DNA of 64,000 nucleotides from Piscinibacterium candidicorallinum (GCF_047549485.1 NZ_CP180191.1:868001-932000), one strand, 5' to 3'. Positions 17,043 through 26,120 are shown, counted from the first letter of the stretch. Numbers and translations are program-made. The notes: a model not told the origin generated them from the letters alone.

Positions 17043-17064
17043 AGGCCTGTTTCTGGAGAGTCCC

Positions 17065-17310
17065 TTGGGCAAGATCGTCCTGATACTGATCCTGTTCTTC
17101 GTGATTGCCTACGCCATCAGGCGCGCACTGAGCGCGCGCAACCGCGACGATGACGCCGACGTTCCGCCAAAGACCGTCGCACGCGGCACCTCAGAGCGGA
17201 TGCTTGCGTGTCAGCATTGCGGCGCCATGACGCCCATGTCGGCCGGCGTGGTGCGCGGCGGGCGCTTCTACTGCACCGAGGCGCACGCGAATAAGGCGCA
17301 GGACGCCTGA
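17065..17310 (+). CDS. PP0621-type small membrane/zinc-ribbon-like protein
   Basis: An 81-residue protein with a TTG start at 17065, preceded by GGAGAG. One N-terminal transmembrane segment (KIVLILILFFVIAYAIRRAL) is followed by a linker and a small cysteine region (CQHCGAMTPMS ... FYCTEAH). This matches the short PP0621-like proteins often encoded just before pilS in Burkholderiales. Function unknown. No ATG lies in frame between the previous gene and the transmembrane segment, so the TTG start is needed. Confidence 0.75.
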   Translation: MGKIVLILILFFVIAYAIRRALSARNRDDDADVPPKTVARGTSERMLACQHCGAMTPMSAGVVRGGRFYCTEAHANKAQDA

Positions 17311-17335
17311 GTCCGCTGCCGGTGCGCTTGCACGC

Positions 17336-18940
17336 ATGAGTGTCCTGTCCCTGACCAGTCTGCCCGGTGTGAATGCCTGGCGGTCCTTGTCCATATTCGC
17401 ACTGGCGCGGTGCTTCGTGCTCGCTGCGCTGGTACTGGCGCAGGTGCTCCTGGGCGCGCAGCTCGGCGGTGCCAACCTGCCTTCGGAAGGCCAGTGGCTG
17501 GCCCTTCTGCTGACGTACTTTGCGTTCTCGGGTGGCTTCGCGTGGCTGGCGCTCACAATCCGGCGCAGCTTCCATGCGCAGGTGCTCGCCCAGTTCTTTC
17601 TCGATCTGCTGTTCATCGGGCAGATCCTGTTCCAGGCGGATGGCATTCGCAGCGGACTCGCAGTACTGCTGCTCATGCCGCTGGCGGCCGCGGGGTTGCT
17701 GCTGCCCCGCGCCATCAGCCTCATGTGCGCCGCGGCGGCTGCACTGCTGCTGCTAGGCGATGCGGCCTACCGGTCGATCTACACCGCCGCGGAGCCGGCC
17801 TGGGTATTGACTGGACTGCACGGTGTTGTGGCCTTCGGACTTGTGATGCTCATGCACGGTCTGACGCAACGCGCCGAGACCAACGAACGTCTGGCGCGCG
17901 AAGCCGAGGAACTCGCGCTCAAGGAGACCCTGCTCTCCCAGCAGGTGATGCAGGAGCTTGCGCCCGGCGTGATCGTGCTGGACCCGAGCCAGGTGGTGCG
18001 GGCTATCAGCCCGAGTGCGCGGCAGCTCCTTACTTCTATGGGCATCGTGGTCGAGCCGGGCGACCGACTCGATACGCGAAGGAGCCTGGCGCCCCTGCAA
18101 CGCAGCATCGAGGAGCAGTCCCGCGTGCAGGGCAGTACCGCTGCGGAGGCGCAGGCCGTCGTGTTTGATGAGGTGCCCGGCGAACCCGTGCTGCTGGTTC
18201 GGGTGACCGAAGTGGCGCGAGGCCTGTCCAACGAGTCCGACCTCGTGGCCTTCATCGAGCCGGCCGAGGCCGCCGCCGAGCGCGCGCAACGCAGCAAGCT
18301 GGCCGCCATGGGGCGGATGTCGGGTTCGATCGCGCACGAGATCCGCAATCCGCTTGCCTCCATCACGCAGGCTGCAGAGCTGCTCGGGCAGGATCCGGCG
18401 CTGAGTGAATCGCGTGCCAATGCGAGATTGGTCGAGATCGTGCGGACCAATGCCCAGCGCATCAACCACATCATCGAGGACGTGCTTGCCGTCACCCGCG
18501 TGGATCGCGTCCAGCCGGCCGATGTGGATGTGGGCGCGCTCATCCGTGATGTCTTGCAGGAGGTGCCTTCGATCGGTGGGGTGCCTGTGGATGGGCGCCT
18601 GACCGTGTGGTTTGATCCGCTGCACTTGCGGCTGACGCTCATCAACCTGCTGCGCAATGCGAGGCGTCACGCACGTTCCGGGGTTTCAGTCCGCCTGGTG
18701 AGGGTGCGAACGGGCCTGGGCGAGATCCAGGTGATGGACGACGGCCCGCTGATCGCCCCTGAGGTGCGCGCACACCTCTTCGAGCCCTTTCACACCACCG
18801 AACGCAGCGGCACCGGCCTGGGCTTGTATCTTGCGCGTGAATACTGTGTAGCTAATCGCGCCCAGATCACGTACGAGGAGCGCGGGCGCGCCGAGATGCC
18901 GCAGAAGATGTTCGTGATCCGCCTACGGAGCAAGGAATGA
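17336..18940 (+). CDS. pilS: Sensor histidine kinase PilS
   Basis: Membrane sensor that controls PilR and thus pilin transcription. Six N-terminal transmembrane segments occupy about residues 18-175. A coiled, Glu-rich linker and a PAS-like region follow (QQVMQELAPGVIVLDPSQVVRAIS). HisKA contains the phospho-acceptor in MSGSIAHEIRNPLASITQAAELL, and the ATPase domain shows LINLLRNARRHA (N box), VMDDGP and TERSGTGLGLYLAREY. It has 534 residues. It overlaps pilR by 4 bp. Confidence 0.93.
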   Translation: MSVLSLTSLPGVNAWRSLSIFALARCFVLAALVLAQVLLGAQLGGANLPSEGQWLALLLTYFAFSGGFAWLALTIRRSFHAQVLAQFFLDLLFIGQILFQADGIRSGLAVLLLMPLAAAGLLLPRAISLMCAAAAALLLLGDAAYRSIYTAAEPAWVLTGLHGVVAFGLVMLMHGLTQRAETNERLAREAEELALKETLLSQQVMQELAPGVIVLDPSQVVRAISPSARQLLTSMGIVVEPGDRLDTRRSLAPLQRSIEEQSRVQGSTAAEAQAVVFDEVPGEPVLLVRVTEVARGLSNESDLVAFIEPAEAAAERAQRSKLAAMGRMSGSIAHEIRNPLASITQAAELLGQDPALSESRANARLVEIVRTNAQRINHIIEDVLAVTRVDRVQPADVDVGALIRDVLQEVPSIGGVPVDGRLTVWFDPLHLRLTLINLLRNARRHARSGVSVRLVRVRTGLGEIQVMDDGPLIAPEVRAHLFEPFHTTERSGTGLGLYLAREYCVANRAQITYEERGRAEMPQKMFVIRLRSKE

Positions 18941-20391
18941 CACGTAGCAGTACAGAGCGTGAGTCGCCAGGCAAGGTCCTGGTGGTGGATGACGAAGCCG
19001 ATCTGCGTGAGCTGCTCTCACTCAGCCTGCTTCGCATGGGGCTAGACTGCGAGACCGCCGGCTCCGTGACCGAAGCGCGAGCCTGGCTGGGCAAGCCCGG
19101 GTTCGCGCTCGTGCTCACTGACATGAACCTGCCCGACGGCACCGGTGTGGACGTGGTTGCGCTCGCTACCGCCGCAGGGCTGCCTGTGGCAATGATTACA
19201 GCCTATGGCAGCGCTGAAACCGCCGTGGCCGCACTCAAGGCAGGAGCCTTCGACTACGTTGAGAAGCCGATCGAGTTCGCCACGCTTAAGCAATTGATCG
19301 GCAATGTGTTTAAGCCTGCTGCCCGCCGCGAGGAGCGCGCCGGCACGCGCGAAGGCGTGCGTACAGACATACCCAGCCTGCAGGGCGAGTCGCGTGCGGT
19401 AGTGCAGGTGCGTGAGCTCATTGCGCGTCTGGCGCGCACGATGGCACCCGTGGCCATCTCCGGTCCCTCGGGCAGCGGCAAGGAACTCGCAGCCCGCTCG
19501 ATCCATGCGCAGGGCGGACGCGCGTCCGGCCCGTTCATCGCCGTGAACTGCGGCGCCATCCCCGAGCACCTCATGGAGGCTGAGTTCTTCGGCTATCGCA
19601 AGGGGGCTTTCACCGGCGCCAACGAAGATCGTGACGGCTTTTTCCAGGCGGCCCACGGCGGCACACTGCTCCTTGATGAAGTGGCCGATCTGCCCCTGGC
19701 GATGCAGGTCAAGCTCTTGCGCGCCATACAGGAGCGCAAGGTTCGCAAGGTCGGCGCCACCCTGGAGGAGCCTGTCGATGTGCGCCTGATCTCTGCCACG
19801 CACAAGGATCTGGCCAAGCTGGTGGCTGGCGGTGGTTTCCGCCAGGACTTGTATTACCGGCTCAACGTGATCGAACTCAAGATGCCGGCCTTGTCCGAGC
19901 GTGCCGAAGACATTCCGCTGCTCGCCAAGCATCTGCTCACGCGGATTGCCGAACGACACGGGACGTCTGGTGTCAAGCTCACTGAGAGCGCGCAGACGGT
20001 GCTGGCCACGTTGCGGTTTCCTGGCAACGTGCGCGAATTGGAAAACGTGCTCGAGCGCGCGGTGGCTCTGTCTGACGGCGCATCGATTGACCGTGACGCC
20101 ATTCAATTGGCCGCGCGTGGCCTGGCGCCAGTTGCATCGACAGACGAGGAGGCGGCGCCTCTCGGCGCGTCGCAGTCCGACGTAGCGCCGGCGACGGCGA
20201 GTGCCATCGGCCCCGGGGAGGGTGCGGTCGAGTTTCCTCTGGATCTCGAGGCCCATCTGGATTCGATCGAGCGCAAGCTCATCGAGCAGGCGCTGCTCAA
20301 GACCCGCTACAACCGCACGCAGGCGGCCGAGTTGCTGGGCTTGTCATTCCGCCAGTTTCGGTACCGTCTTCAGCGGCTGGGCATCAAGTGA
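18937..20391 (+). CDS. pilR: Sigma-54-dependent response regulator PilR
   Basis: Activator of sigma-54 promoters such as pilA. The receiver domain (residues 8-125) has the acid pair VVDDEADL and the phospho-Asp in LVLTDMNLPDG. The AAA+ domain has Walker A GPSGSGKELAARS and the sigma-54-contacting GAFTGA loop. The C-terminal Fis-type helix-turn-helix is NRTQAAELLGLSFRQFRYRLQRLGIK-like (last 25 residues). It has 484 residues. It is translationally coupled to pilS and overlaps the ampD start. Confidence 0.93.
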   Translation: MTRSSTERESPGKVLVVDDEADLRELLSLSLLRMGLDCETAGSVTEARAWLGKPGFALVLTDMNLPDGTGVDVVALATAAGLPVAMITAYGSAETAVAALKAGAFDYVEKPIEFATLKQLIGNVFKPAARREERAGTREGVRTDIPSLQGESRAVVQVRELIARLARTMAPVAISGPSGSGKELAARSIHAQGGRASGPFIAVNCGAIPEHLMEAEFFGYRKGAFTGANEDRDGFFQAAHGGTLLLDEVADLPLAMQVKLLRAIQERKVRKVGATLEEPVDVRLISATHKDLAKLVAGGGFRQDLYYRLNVIELKMPALSERAEDIPLLAKHLLTRIAERHGTSGVKLTESAQTVLATLRFPGNVRELENVLERAVALSDGASIDRDAIQLAARGLAPVASTDEEAAPLGASQSDVAPATASAIGPGEGAVEFPLDLEAHLDSIERKLIEQALLKTRYNRTQAAELLGLSFRQFRYRLQRLGIK

Positions 20392-20393
20392 GC

Positions 20394-21014
20394 ATGGCTT
20401 GCCGCGTGAAGCGTCGGTGTGCGCTCAGGCGTGACCCTGCACACGGCTGGTACCGGAGCGCGCGGCGCTGTTTCTCTCCCAATGCGGATGAACGCAGCGG
20501 CGCCTATCCAGTGGATCTTCTCGTGGTCCACAACATCTCTCTGCCGCCCGGACGCTTCGGCGGCGGCGCGGTGCAAGCGCTGTTTACAAATCGGCTCGAC
20601 CCTTCGGCGCACCCATTCTTCGGCCAGATTGCAGAACTGCGCGTCTCCGCGCACTTTTTCGTTCGACGGAGCGGCCGCATCGTTCAGTTTGTGGACATCC
20701 ATCGGCGCGCCTGGCACGCAGGCGTGTCCCAGCTGATCACGGCGACAAACGTTCGGGAACGCTGTAACGACTTCTCGGTGGGGATCGAGTTCGAAGGTAC
20801 GGACGACCGCGCCTTCACGCGCGCCCAGTATGCGGCCGGCGCACGCCTGTCGCGCTGGCTCGCGCGGCGCCTGCCTCTGGCGCATGTGCGCGGGCACTCG
20901 GAGATTGCGCCCGGGCGCAAGACCGACCCAGGCCCCCACTTCGATTGGCCGCGTTTCCTGCGCCGCTCGGGCTTACCCTCGGATGCCCGGTCAACGCAAG
21001 CTGTCGACAGCTGA
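20394..21014 (+). CDS. ampD: 1,6-anhydro-N-acetylmuramyl-L-alanine amidase AmpD
   Basis: Cytoplasmic zinc amidase that cleaves anhydro-muropeptides during cell-wall recycling. Zinc ligands and motifs are visible: DLLVVHNISLPPGRFGG, SAHFFVRRSGRIVQFV, and GHSEIAPGRKTDPGPHFDW near the C-terminus. It has about 206 residues. The ATG at 20394 is used, and a GTG at 20388 that overlaps the pilR stop is also possible. The position after pilR is the usual one in this group. Confidence 0.92.
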   Translation: MACRVKRRCALRRDPAHGWYRSARRCFSPNADERSGAYPVDLLVVHNISLPPGRFGGGAVQALFTNRLDPSAHPFFGQIAELRVSAHFFVRRSGRIVQFVDIHRRAWHAGVSQLITATNVRERCNDFSVGIEFEGTDDRAFTRAQYAAGARLSRWLARRLPLAHVRGHSEIAPGRKTDPGPHFDWPRFLRRSGLPSDARSTQAVDS

Positions 21015-21131
21015 AATCCACTTATCCGCATCGGTCGTTGCGGGGCGAAGAGCAAGTGTTGATGCGGCTTTCGCGCCGGTTTCACGCGGCAAGCCGCACC
21101 AAATCTCGATCGTTCTCAGCGGGTCGTTCAA

Positions 21132-21178
21132 ACACTACACTTAGTTGCCTGGAGTGCTTGTGCCACTACGGATAGTGC
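21132..21178 (+). promoter_or_regulatory. Pair of NrdR boxes upstream of nrdA
   Basis: Two 16-bp boxes lie exactly 31 bp apart (start to start): ACACTACACTTAGTTG (21132-21147) and CCACTACGGATAGTGC (21163-21178). The second has a symmetric CACTA/TAGTG core. The 31-bp offset matches the helical spacing known for NrdR operators. Box 2 lies inside the promoter spacer, which suits repression of nrdAB. Confidence 0.75.
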
Positions 21179-21186
21179 TCTATAAC
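21158..21186 (+). promoter_or_regulatory. Sigma-70 promoter of nrdAB
   Basis: A -35 TTGTGC (21158-21163), a 17-bp spacer and a -10 TATAAC (21181-21186) are present. NrdR box 2 fills most of the spacer. Transcription would start near 21193 and leave a leader of about 400 nt before nrdA. Confidence 0.65.
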
Positions 21187-21507
21187 TTGTCGGAGGCCAT
21201 GCCCGACGTCGTACAATGCAGTTTGTGTCGAGTTGGAGCAAGGCCCGATTCGAAGGGGTGGAAGCCATGGTTGTAGTGATTCGGCAATCCGACGATCTGG
21301 CGCTGCGCGATGTGCAGTGCAATCAGCGGATGCAGCAAGAAATGCCCGCACACCTGCAACAGGCTCAACCGCTCCTCCGAACTCGACCATCCAGTTGATC
21401 CCGCGCCAGTCGCGGTCATGAATGCAATTGTTCCGCATCATGTCACGCGCTGCCTGATGGGCCGGTAAGCCGGATCATCCTTCCCAAGAAGCAAGATCTG
21501 AACATCA

Positions 21508-21546
21508 GGGTCTCGTGAAGACCCGGGGTGATTTTTTCCCTCCGGG
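21508..21546 (+). promoter_or_regulatory. Hairpins in the nrdA leader, attenuator-like
   Basis: Hairpin 1 (GGGTCT-CGTGA-AGACCC, 21508-21524) is followed after eight bases by six T (21532-21537). Its right arm also supplies the left arm of hairpin 2 (CCCGG 21522-21526 with CCGGG 21542-21546), so the two exclude each other. They lie 50-85 bp before the nrdA start. I see no gene I can support in the 579-bp ampD-nrdA gap (21015-21593). Beyond the promoter and these hairpins it shows only short, unsupported reading frames. Confidence 0.4.
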
Positions 21547-21593
21547 CTTTGTGGGGCCGACATCTATTCGCAAGAAAAGACTGAGGAGAAGCA

Positions 21594-24515
21594 ATGAGTC
21601 TGCAGACCACCGAAGCCCGCTCGGGCGCAAACCCCGCCCTGCTGGGTGGCGTGGCGGCCAGTGAAATGGGCGCTGCCGCACCCGGTCAGGCGTTTGCCGA
21701 CTACAAGATCATCCGTCGCAACGGCGCAGTCGTGCCGTTTGAGCCGGCGAAGATCGCCGTGGCCATGACCAAGGCCTTTTTGGCTGTCAACGGTGGTCAG
21801 GGCGCAGCCTCGGCCCGCGTGCGTGAACAGGTCGAAATGCTGACCAACATGGTGGTCAATGCGCTGATCCGTCGCCAACCCGCGGGCGGCACCTTCCATA
21901 TCGAAGATGTGCAGGATCAGGTGGAGCTTTCCCTGATGCGTGCTGGCGAGCACAACGTGGCTCGCGCCTACGTGCTCTATCGCGAGGAGCGTTCGCGAGC
22001 CCGAGCGGCCCAGCAGGATGCCGAGCGCGAGGAGTTGCGTGCCCGCATGCACGTCAATGTGGATGGTCGCTCCGTGCCGCTGGACGAAGCCGCGCTGCGT
22101 GCGCTTGTGGTCTCGGCCTGTGAGGGTCTCGGTAACCAGGTGAGCGCCGACCTGATCATTGAGCAGACCTTCCGCGATCTGTACGACGGCATGCCGATCG
22201 ATGAGGTGTTCAAGGCCGCGATCCTTGCGGCGCGTGCCCTGATCGAGAAGGATCCGGACTACACCCGCGTTACCGCGCGCCTGCTGCTGCACACGATCCG
22301 CAAGGAAGTGCTCGGCGAGGAAGCCATTCAGGCCCAGATGGGCGAGAAGTACGCAGAGTACTTCCCGCGTTTCATCAAGATCGGTGTGGACAACGAGCTG
22401 CTCAACGAAGAGCTGCTGCGCTTCGACCTGAAGCGGCTGGGCGCAGCCATCAAGCCTGAGCGCGACATGCAGTTCACCTACCTGGGCCTTCAGACGCTGT
22501 ATGACCGCTATTTCCTGCACGTAAAGAAGCGCCGCATCGAACTGCCGCAGGCCTTCTTCATGCGCGTGGCCATGGGTTTGGCGCTGCAGGAGGTGGACCG
22601 TGAGGCCCGCGCCATCGAGTTCTACGAGCTGCTCTCCAGCTTCGACTTCATGAGCTCGACGCCGACCCTGTTCAACTCCGGTACCCTGCGCAGCCAGCTC
22701 TCGTCCTGCTACCTCACCACAGTGGCCGATGACCTCGACGGCATCTACGAAGCCATCAAGGAAAACGCGCTGCTTGCCAAGTATGCCGGCGGCCTGGGCA
22801 ACGACTGGACGCCGGTCCGCGCAATGGGCTCCTGGATCAAGGGCACCAATGGCCAGAGCCAGGGTGTGGTGCCTTTCCTGAAGGTGGTCAATGACACCGC
22901 CGTGGCCGTGAACCAGGGCGGCAAGCGCAAGGGCGCGGTCTGCACCTATCTGGAAAGCTGGCACCTGGACATCGAGGAGTTCCTCGAGCTGCGCAAGAAC
23001 ACGGGCGATGACCGTCGCCGTACGCACGACATGAACACGGCGAACTGGATTCCCGACCTGTTCATGAAGCGCGTCATGGAAGGCAAGGACTGGACCCTGT
23101 TCAGCCCGAGCGACTGCCCTGACCTGCATGACAAGTTCGGTTCCGACTTTGAAGCCGCGTATACCCGCTACGAAGCCGATGCCGATTCCGGTCGCCTAAA
23201 GCTCTTCAAGCGGATTCCGGCTGTACAGCTGTGGCGCAAGATGCTGGCCATGCTGTTCGAAACCGGCCACCCTTGGATCACGTTCAAGGACCCGTGCAAC
23301 CTGCGCAGCCCGCAGCAGCATGTCGGCGTGGTGCACAGCTCCAACCTCTGCACGGAAATCACCCTGAATACGAGCGATTCCGAGATCGCCGTGTGCAACC
23401 TGGGTTCGGTGAACCTGGTGAACCACATGGTTCCGGACGGCAAGGGCGGTCTCGTGCTGGATCAGGACAAGGTGCGCAAGACGGTCAGTACCGCCATGCG
23501 CATGCTCGACAACGTCATCGACATCAACTATTACTCGGTGGCCAAGGCGCGCAATTCCAACTTGAAGCATCGCCCCGTCGGCATGGGCATCATGGGCTTC
23601 CAGGACTGCCTGCACATGATGCGCGTGCCTTACGCGTCCCAGGCGGCTGTGGAGTTTGCTGACACGTCCATGGAAGCGGTCTGCTATTACGCCTATTGGG
23701 CTTCGACTGAGCTGGCCGAGGAGCGCGGCCGCTACTCCAGCTTCAAGGGCTCGCTCTGGGATCGTGGGATCCTTCCGCAGGACACCCTCAAGCTCCTGGC
23801 CGAGCAACGCGGCGGCTATGTCGAGATCGACATGTCCAGCACGATGGACTGGGAGTCGCTGCGCAATCGCATCAAGCAGCACGGTATGCGCAACTCGAAC
23901 TGCGTGGCCATCGCGCCCACTGCAACCATCTCCAACATCATTGGTGTGTCGGCTTGCATCGAGCCCGCGTATCAGAACCTGTACGTGCAGTCGAACCTCT
24001 CTGGCGAGTTCACCGAGCTGAACGAGTACATGGTCCGTGATCTCAAGGAACGCGGGCTGTGGGACGAGGTCATGGTCGCCGACCTGAAGTATTTCGATGG
24101 CTCATTGGCCCGTATTGATCGGGTACCGCCTGAAGTGCGCAAGCTCTATGCGACCGCATTCGAAGTGGATACTTCGTGGATCATCGAAGCGGCTGCACGC
24201 CGCCAGAAATGGATCGATCAGGCGCAGAGTCTGAACATCTACATGGCTGGCGCCTCGGGCAAGAAGCTTGATGAAACCTACAAGCTGGCGTGGCTGCGCG
24301 GTTTGAAGACCACCTACTACCTGCGCACGCTCGCGGCGACCAGTGCCGAGAAGTCCACGGGGCGCGGTGGAGAACTCAATGCAGTGTCCTCGCAGAGCGA
24401 TGCGGCACCTGCAATGGGCGCGGCGCCGGTGTTACCCGAGCCGGAGATCGTCGGCCAGGTCTGCACAATGCGTCCGGGCGATCCAGGTTTCGAAGAGTGC
24501 GAAGCCTGTCAGTGA
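21594..24515 (+). CDS. nrdA: Ribonucleoside-diphosphate reductase class Ia, alpha subunit
   Basis: Reduces ribonucleotides to deoxyribonucleotides. An N-terminal ATP-cone (about residues 40-130, IIRRNGAVVPFEPAKIAVAM) is followed by a second cone-like segment (about 152-240), so the protein is long, at 973 residues. Catalytic features are LRSQLSSCYLTTV, the NLCTEI (NxCxE) motif and the redox-active C-terminal pair Cys969/Cys972 (EECEACQ). The start follows AGGAG. nrdB follows after 80 bp. Control by NrdR is predicted from upstream boxes. Confidence 0.97.
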   Translation: MSLQTTEARSGANPALLGGVAASEMGAAAPGQAFADYKIIRRNGAVVPFEPAKIAVAMTKAFLAVNGGQGAASARVREQVEMLTNMVVNALIRRQPAGGTFHIEDVQDQVELSLMRAGEHNVARAYVLYREERSRARAAQQDAEREELRARMHVNVDGRSVPLDEAALRALVVSACEGLGNQVSADLIIEQTFRDLYDGMPIDEVFKAAILAARALIEKDPDYTRVTARLLLHTIRKEVLGEEAIQAQMGEKYAEYFPRFIKIGVDNELLNEELLRFDLKRLGAAIKPERDMQFTYLGLQTLYDRYFLHVKKRRIELPQAFFMRVAMGLALQEVDREARAIEFYELLSSFDFMSSTPTLFNSGTLRSQLSSCYLTTVADDLDGIYEAIKENALLAKYAGGLGNDWTPVRAMGSWIKGTNGQSQGVVPFLKVVNDTAVAVNQGGKRKGAVCTYLESWHLDIEEFLELRKNTGDDRRRTHDMNTANWIPDLFMKRVMEGKDWTLFSPSDCPDLHDKFGSDFEAAYTRYEADADSGRLKLFKRIPAVQLWRKMLAMLFETGHPWITFKDPCNLRSPQQHVGVVHSSNLCTEITLNTSDSEIAVCNLGSVNLVNHMVPDGKGGLVLDQDKVRKTVSTAMRMLDNVIDINYYSVAKARNSNLKHRPVGMGIMGFQDCLHMMRVPYASQAAVEFADTSMEAVCYYAYWASTELAEERGRYSSFKGSLWDRGILPQDTLKLLAEQRGGYVEIDMSSTMDWESLRNRIKQHGMRNSNCVAIAPTATISNIIGVSACIEPAYQNLYVQSNLSGEFTELNEYMVRDLKERGLWDEVMVADLKYFDGSLARIDRVPPEVRKLYATAFEVDTSWIIEAAARRQKWIDQAQSLNIYMAGASGKKLDETYKLAWLRGLKTTYYLRTLAATSAEKSTGRGGELNAVSSQSDAAPAMGAAPVLPEPEIVGQVCTMRPGDPGFEECEACQ

Positions 24516-24595
24516 GTTTTGGTGCAAGCGCGTGCCTGATCCACCCGGCGCGCTCATGTTTCTTAAATTGAGTTGAAGTTTCAGCAGGAGCCAGA

Positions 24596-25789
24596 ATGCT
24601 TTCCTGGGATGATGAAGTCAGTACGCCCTCGCCGGCATTGCAGCCCGTGCGTCCCGCCACTCCGATGCCATCTGCGCCGACCAGGCTCGCGACCGCAGAT
24701 CAGTCGGCCATGCCTCCGCGCCAACCGCAGGCGGTACCTGCCGCTGCCAGTTCCGTCGTCGCAACGAGCACGACGCGCGTGAAGGCCGTGGACAAGCGTG
24801 TCATCAACGGCCAGACGGACGTCAATCAGCTCGTGCCCTTCAAGTACAAGTGGGCTTGGGAAAAGTATCTCGCCGGCTGCGCGAACCACTGGATGCCGCA
24901 AGAGATCAACATGCAGCGCGACATCGAACTCTGGAAGAACCCGAACGGGTTGACGGAGGACGAACGCCGCATCATCAAGCGCAACCTGGGTTTCTTCGTT
25001 ACGGCAGACTCGCTGGCTGCCAACAACATCACGCTGGGTACCTATCGCCACATCACGGCGCCCGAGTGTCGGCAGTTCCTGCTGCGTCAAGCCTTCGAGG
25101 AAGCAATCCACACGCACGCGTACCAGTACATCGTGGAGAGTCTTGGACTGGACGAGTCCGAGATCTTCAACGCGTACCACGAGGTGTCCTCGATCCGTGA
25201 CAAGGATGAGTTTCTGGTTCCGTTCATCGACCAGATCATGGACCCGAACTTTCGCACCGGTACGCCTGAAAACGACCGCAAGCTGCTGGAGAGCCTGATC
25301 GTCTTTGCCTGCCTCATGGAAGGTCTGTTCTTCTATGTCGGCTTCGTACAGATCCTCGCGCTGGGTCGTCAGAACAAGATGACCGGAGCGGCCGAGCAGT
25401 ACATGTACATCCTGCGAGATGAGTCAATGCACTGCAATTTCGGCATCGACCTCATCAACCAGATCAAGCTCGAGAACCCGCACCTCTGGACGCCGGAGTT
25501 CCGCGAGCGTATCAAGGAGCTCTTCATCAAGGCCGTGGATCTTGAATACCGCTACGCAGAGGACACGATGCCTCGCGGTGTGCTGGGTCTGAATGCGCCG
25601 ATGTTCAAGGAGTATCTGCGCTTCGTCGCCAATCGTCGTGCAGTGCAGATCGGTCTCGAGGCACTCTTCCCGCAGGCCACGAATCCGTTTCCTTGGATGA
25701 GTGAAGTGATCGACTTGAAGAAGCAGCGTAACTTTTTTGAGACGAGAGTTATTGAGTATCAGACCGGTGGCGCGCTAAACTGGGAGTAA
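24596..25789 (+). CDS. nrdB: Ribonucleoside-diphosphate reductase class Ia, beta subunit
   Basis: Di-iron protein that holds the tyrosyl radical needed by NrdA. Iron-ligand regions are visible as RQAFEEAIHTHAYQYI, ESLIVFACLMEGLFFY and RDESMHCNFGIDLI. The C-terminus GGALNWE is the peptide that docks on the alpha subunit. At 397 residues it carries an extra Pro/Ala-rich N-terminus of about 60 residues before the NrdB core (VDKRVINGQTDVNQLVPFKYKWAWEKYLAG region). The start follows CAGGAGCC. Confidence 0.96.
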   Translation: MLSWDDEVSTPSPALQPVRPATPMPSAPTRLATADQSAMPPRQPQAVPAAASSVVATSTTRVKAVDKRVINGQTDVNQLVPFKYKWAWEKYLAGCANHWMPQEINMQRDIELWKNPNGLTEDERRIIKRNLGFFVTADSLAANNITLGTYRHITAPECRQFLLRQAFEEAIHTHAYQYIVESLGLDESEIFNAYHEVSSIRDKDEFLVPFIDQIMDPNFRTGTPENDRKLLESLIVFACLMEGLFFYVGFVQILALGRQNKMTGAAEQYMYILRDESMHCNFGIDLINQIKLENPHLWTPEFRERIKELFIKAVDLEYRYAEDTMPRGVLGLNAPMFKEYLRFVANRRAVQIGLEALFPQATNPFPWMSEVIDLKKQRNFFETRVIEYQTGGALNWE

Positions 25790-25902
25790 GTTGATTGTCA
25801 AGAGGACAGCAAGCGTTGAACCAACGCAGCAACACCCGCAAGAGCCAAACGCAGAGCCATTCTTCGGCGGGTGATGTGTCCTCTGAATTTTTTCTGATCC
25901 AG

Positions 25903-25936
25903 AAAATGCCGGGCATGGGCTCGGCATTTTTTTTGG
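25903..25936 (+). terminator. Intrinsic terminator after nrdB
   Basis: The stem AAAATGCCG (25903-25911) pairs with CGGCATTTT (25922-25930), followed by TTTT. It lies about 115 bp after the nrdB stop. Confidence 0.8.
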
Positions 25937-25937
25937 T

Positions 25938-26088
25938 CTTTCGGTAAGGCGAAAGTCCCACGTCGCGATCGACGACTCTCGCTTTCTCGAAGGGCCTGGT
26001 GCGGGATTCATCAGCCACAGGCAGCAGTCCGCCTGTGCCGATGAATCACTCGATGCCAATACGCGTTTGCGGCATCGGGTGCTTTTTT
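25938..26088 (+). ncRNA. Candidate structured small RNA with its own terminator
   Basis: Several hairpins follow each other in 150 nt with no protein I can support. They are CTTTCG/CGAAAG (25938-25955), CGTCG-CGAT-CGACG (25961-25974), a long one with GATTCATC/GATGAATC outside and CACAGGC/GCCTGTG inside (26005-26047), and CGATGCC/GGCATCG followed by six T (26051-26088). It is also the leader region of the H1-like gene, so a cis-acting role is possible. I cannot match it to a named RNA family. Confidence 0.4.
26051..26088 (+). terminator. Terminator-like hairpin before the H1-like gene
   Basis: CGATGCC (26051-26057) pairs with GGCATCG (26071-26077), then GGTGC and six T. It lies 33 bp before the H1-like gene. 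It could end a small RNA or act as a leader attenuator. Confidence 0.5.
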
Positions 26089-26120
26089 GAAGCATGCTCA
26101 TTCACGTGAAGGAGAGCACC

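Noticed and set aside
25853..25868. CAGAGCCATTCTTCGG shared with the tail of repeat copy B (9451-9466)
   Set aside because: One 16-base match within 64 kb is close to chance expectation and the rest of the repeat is absent here.
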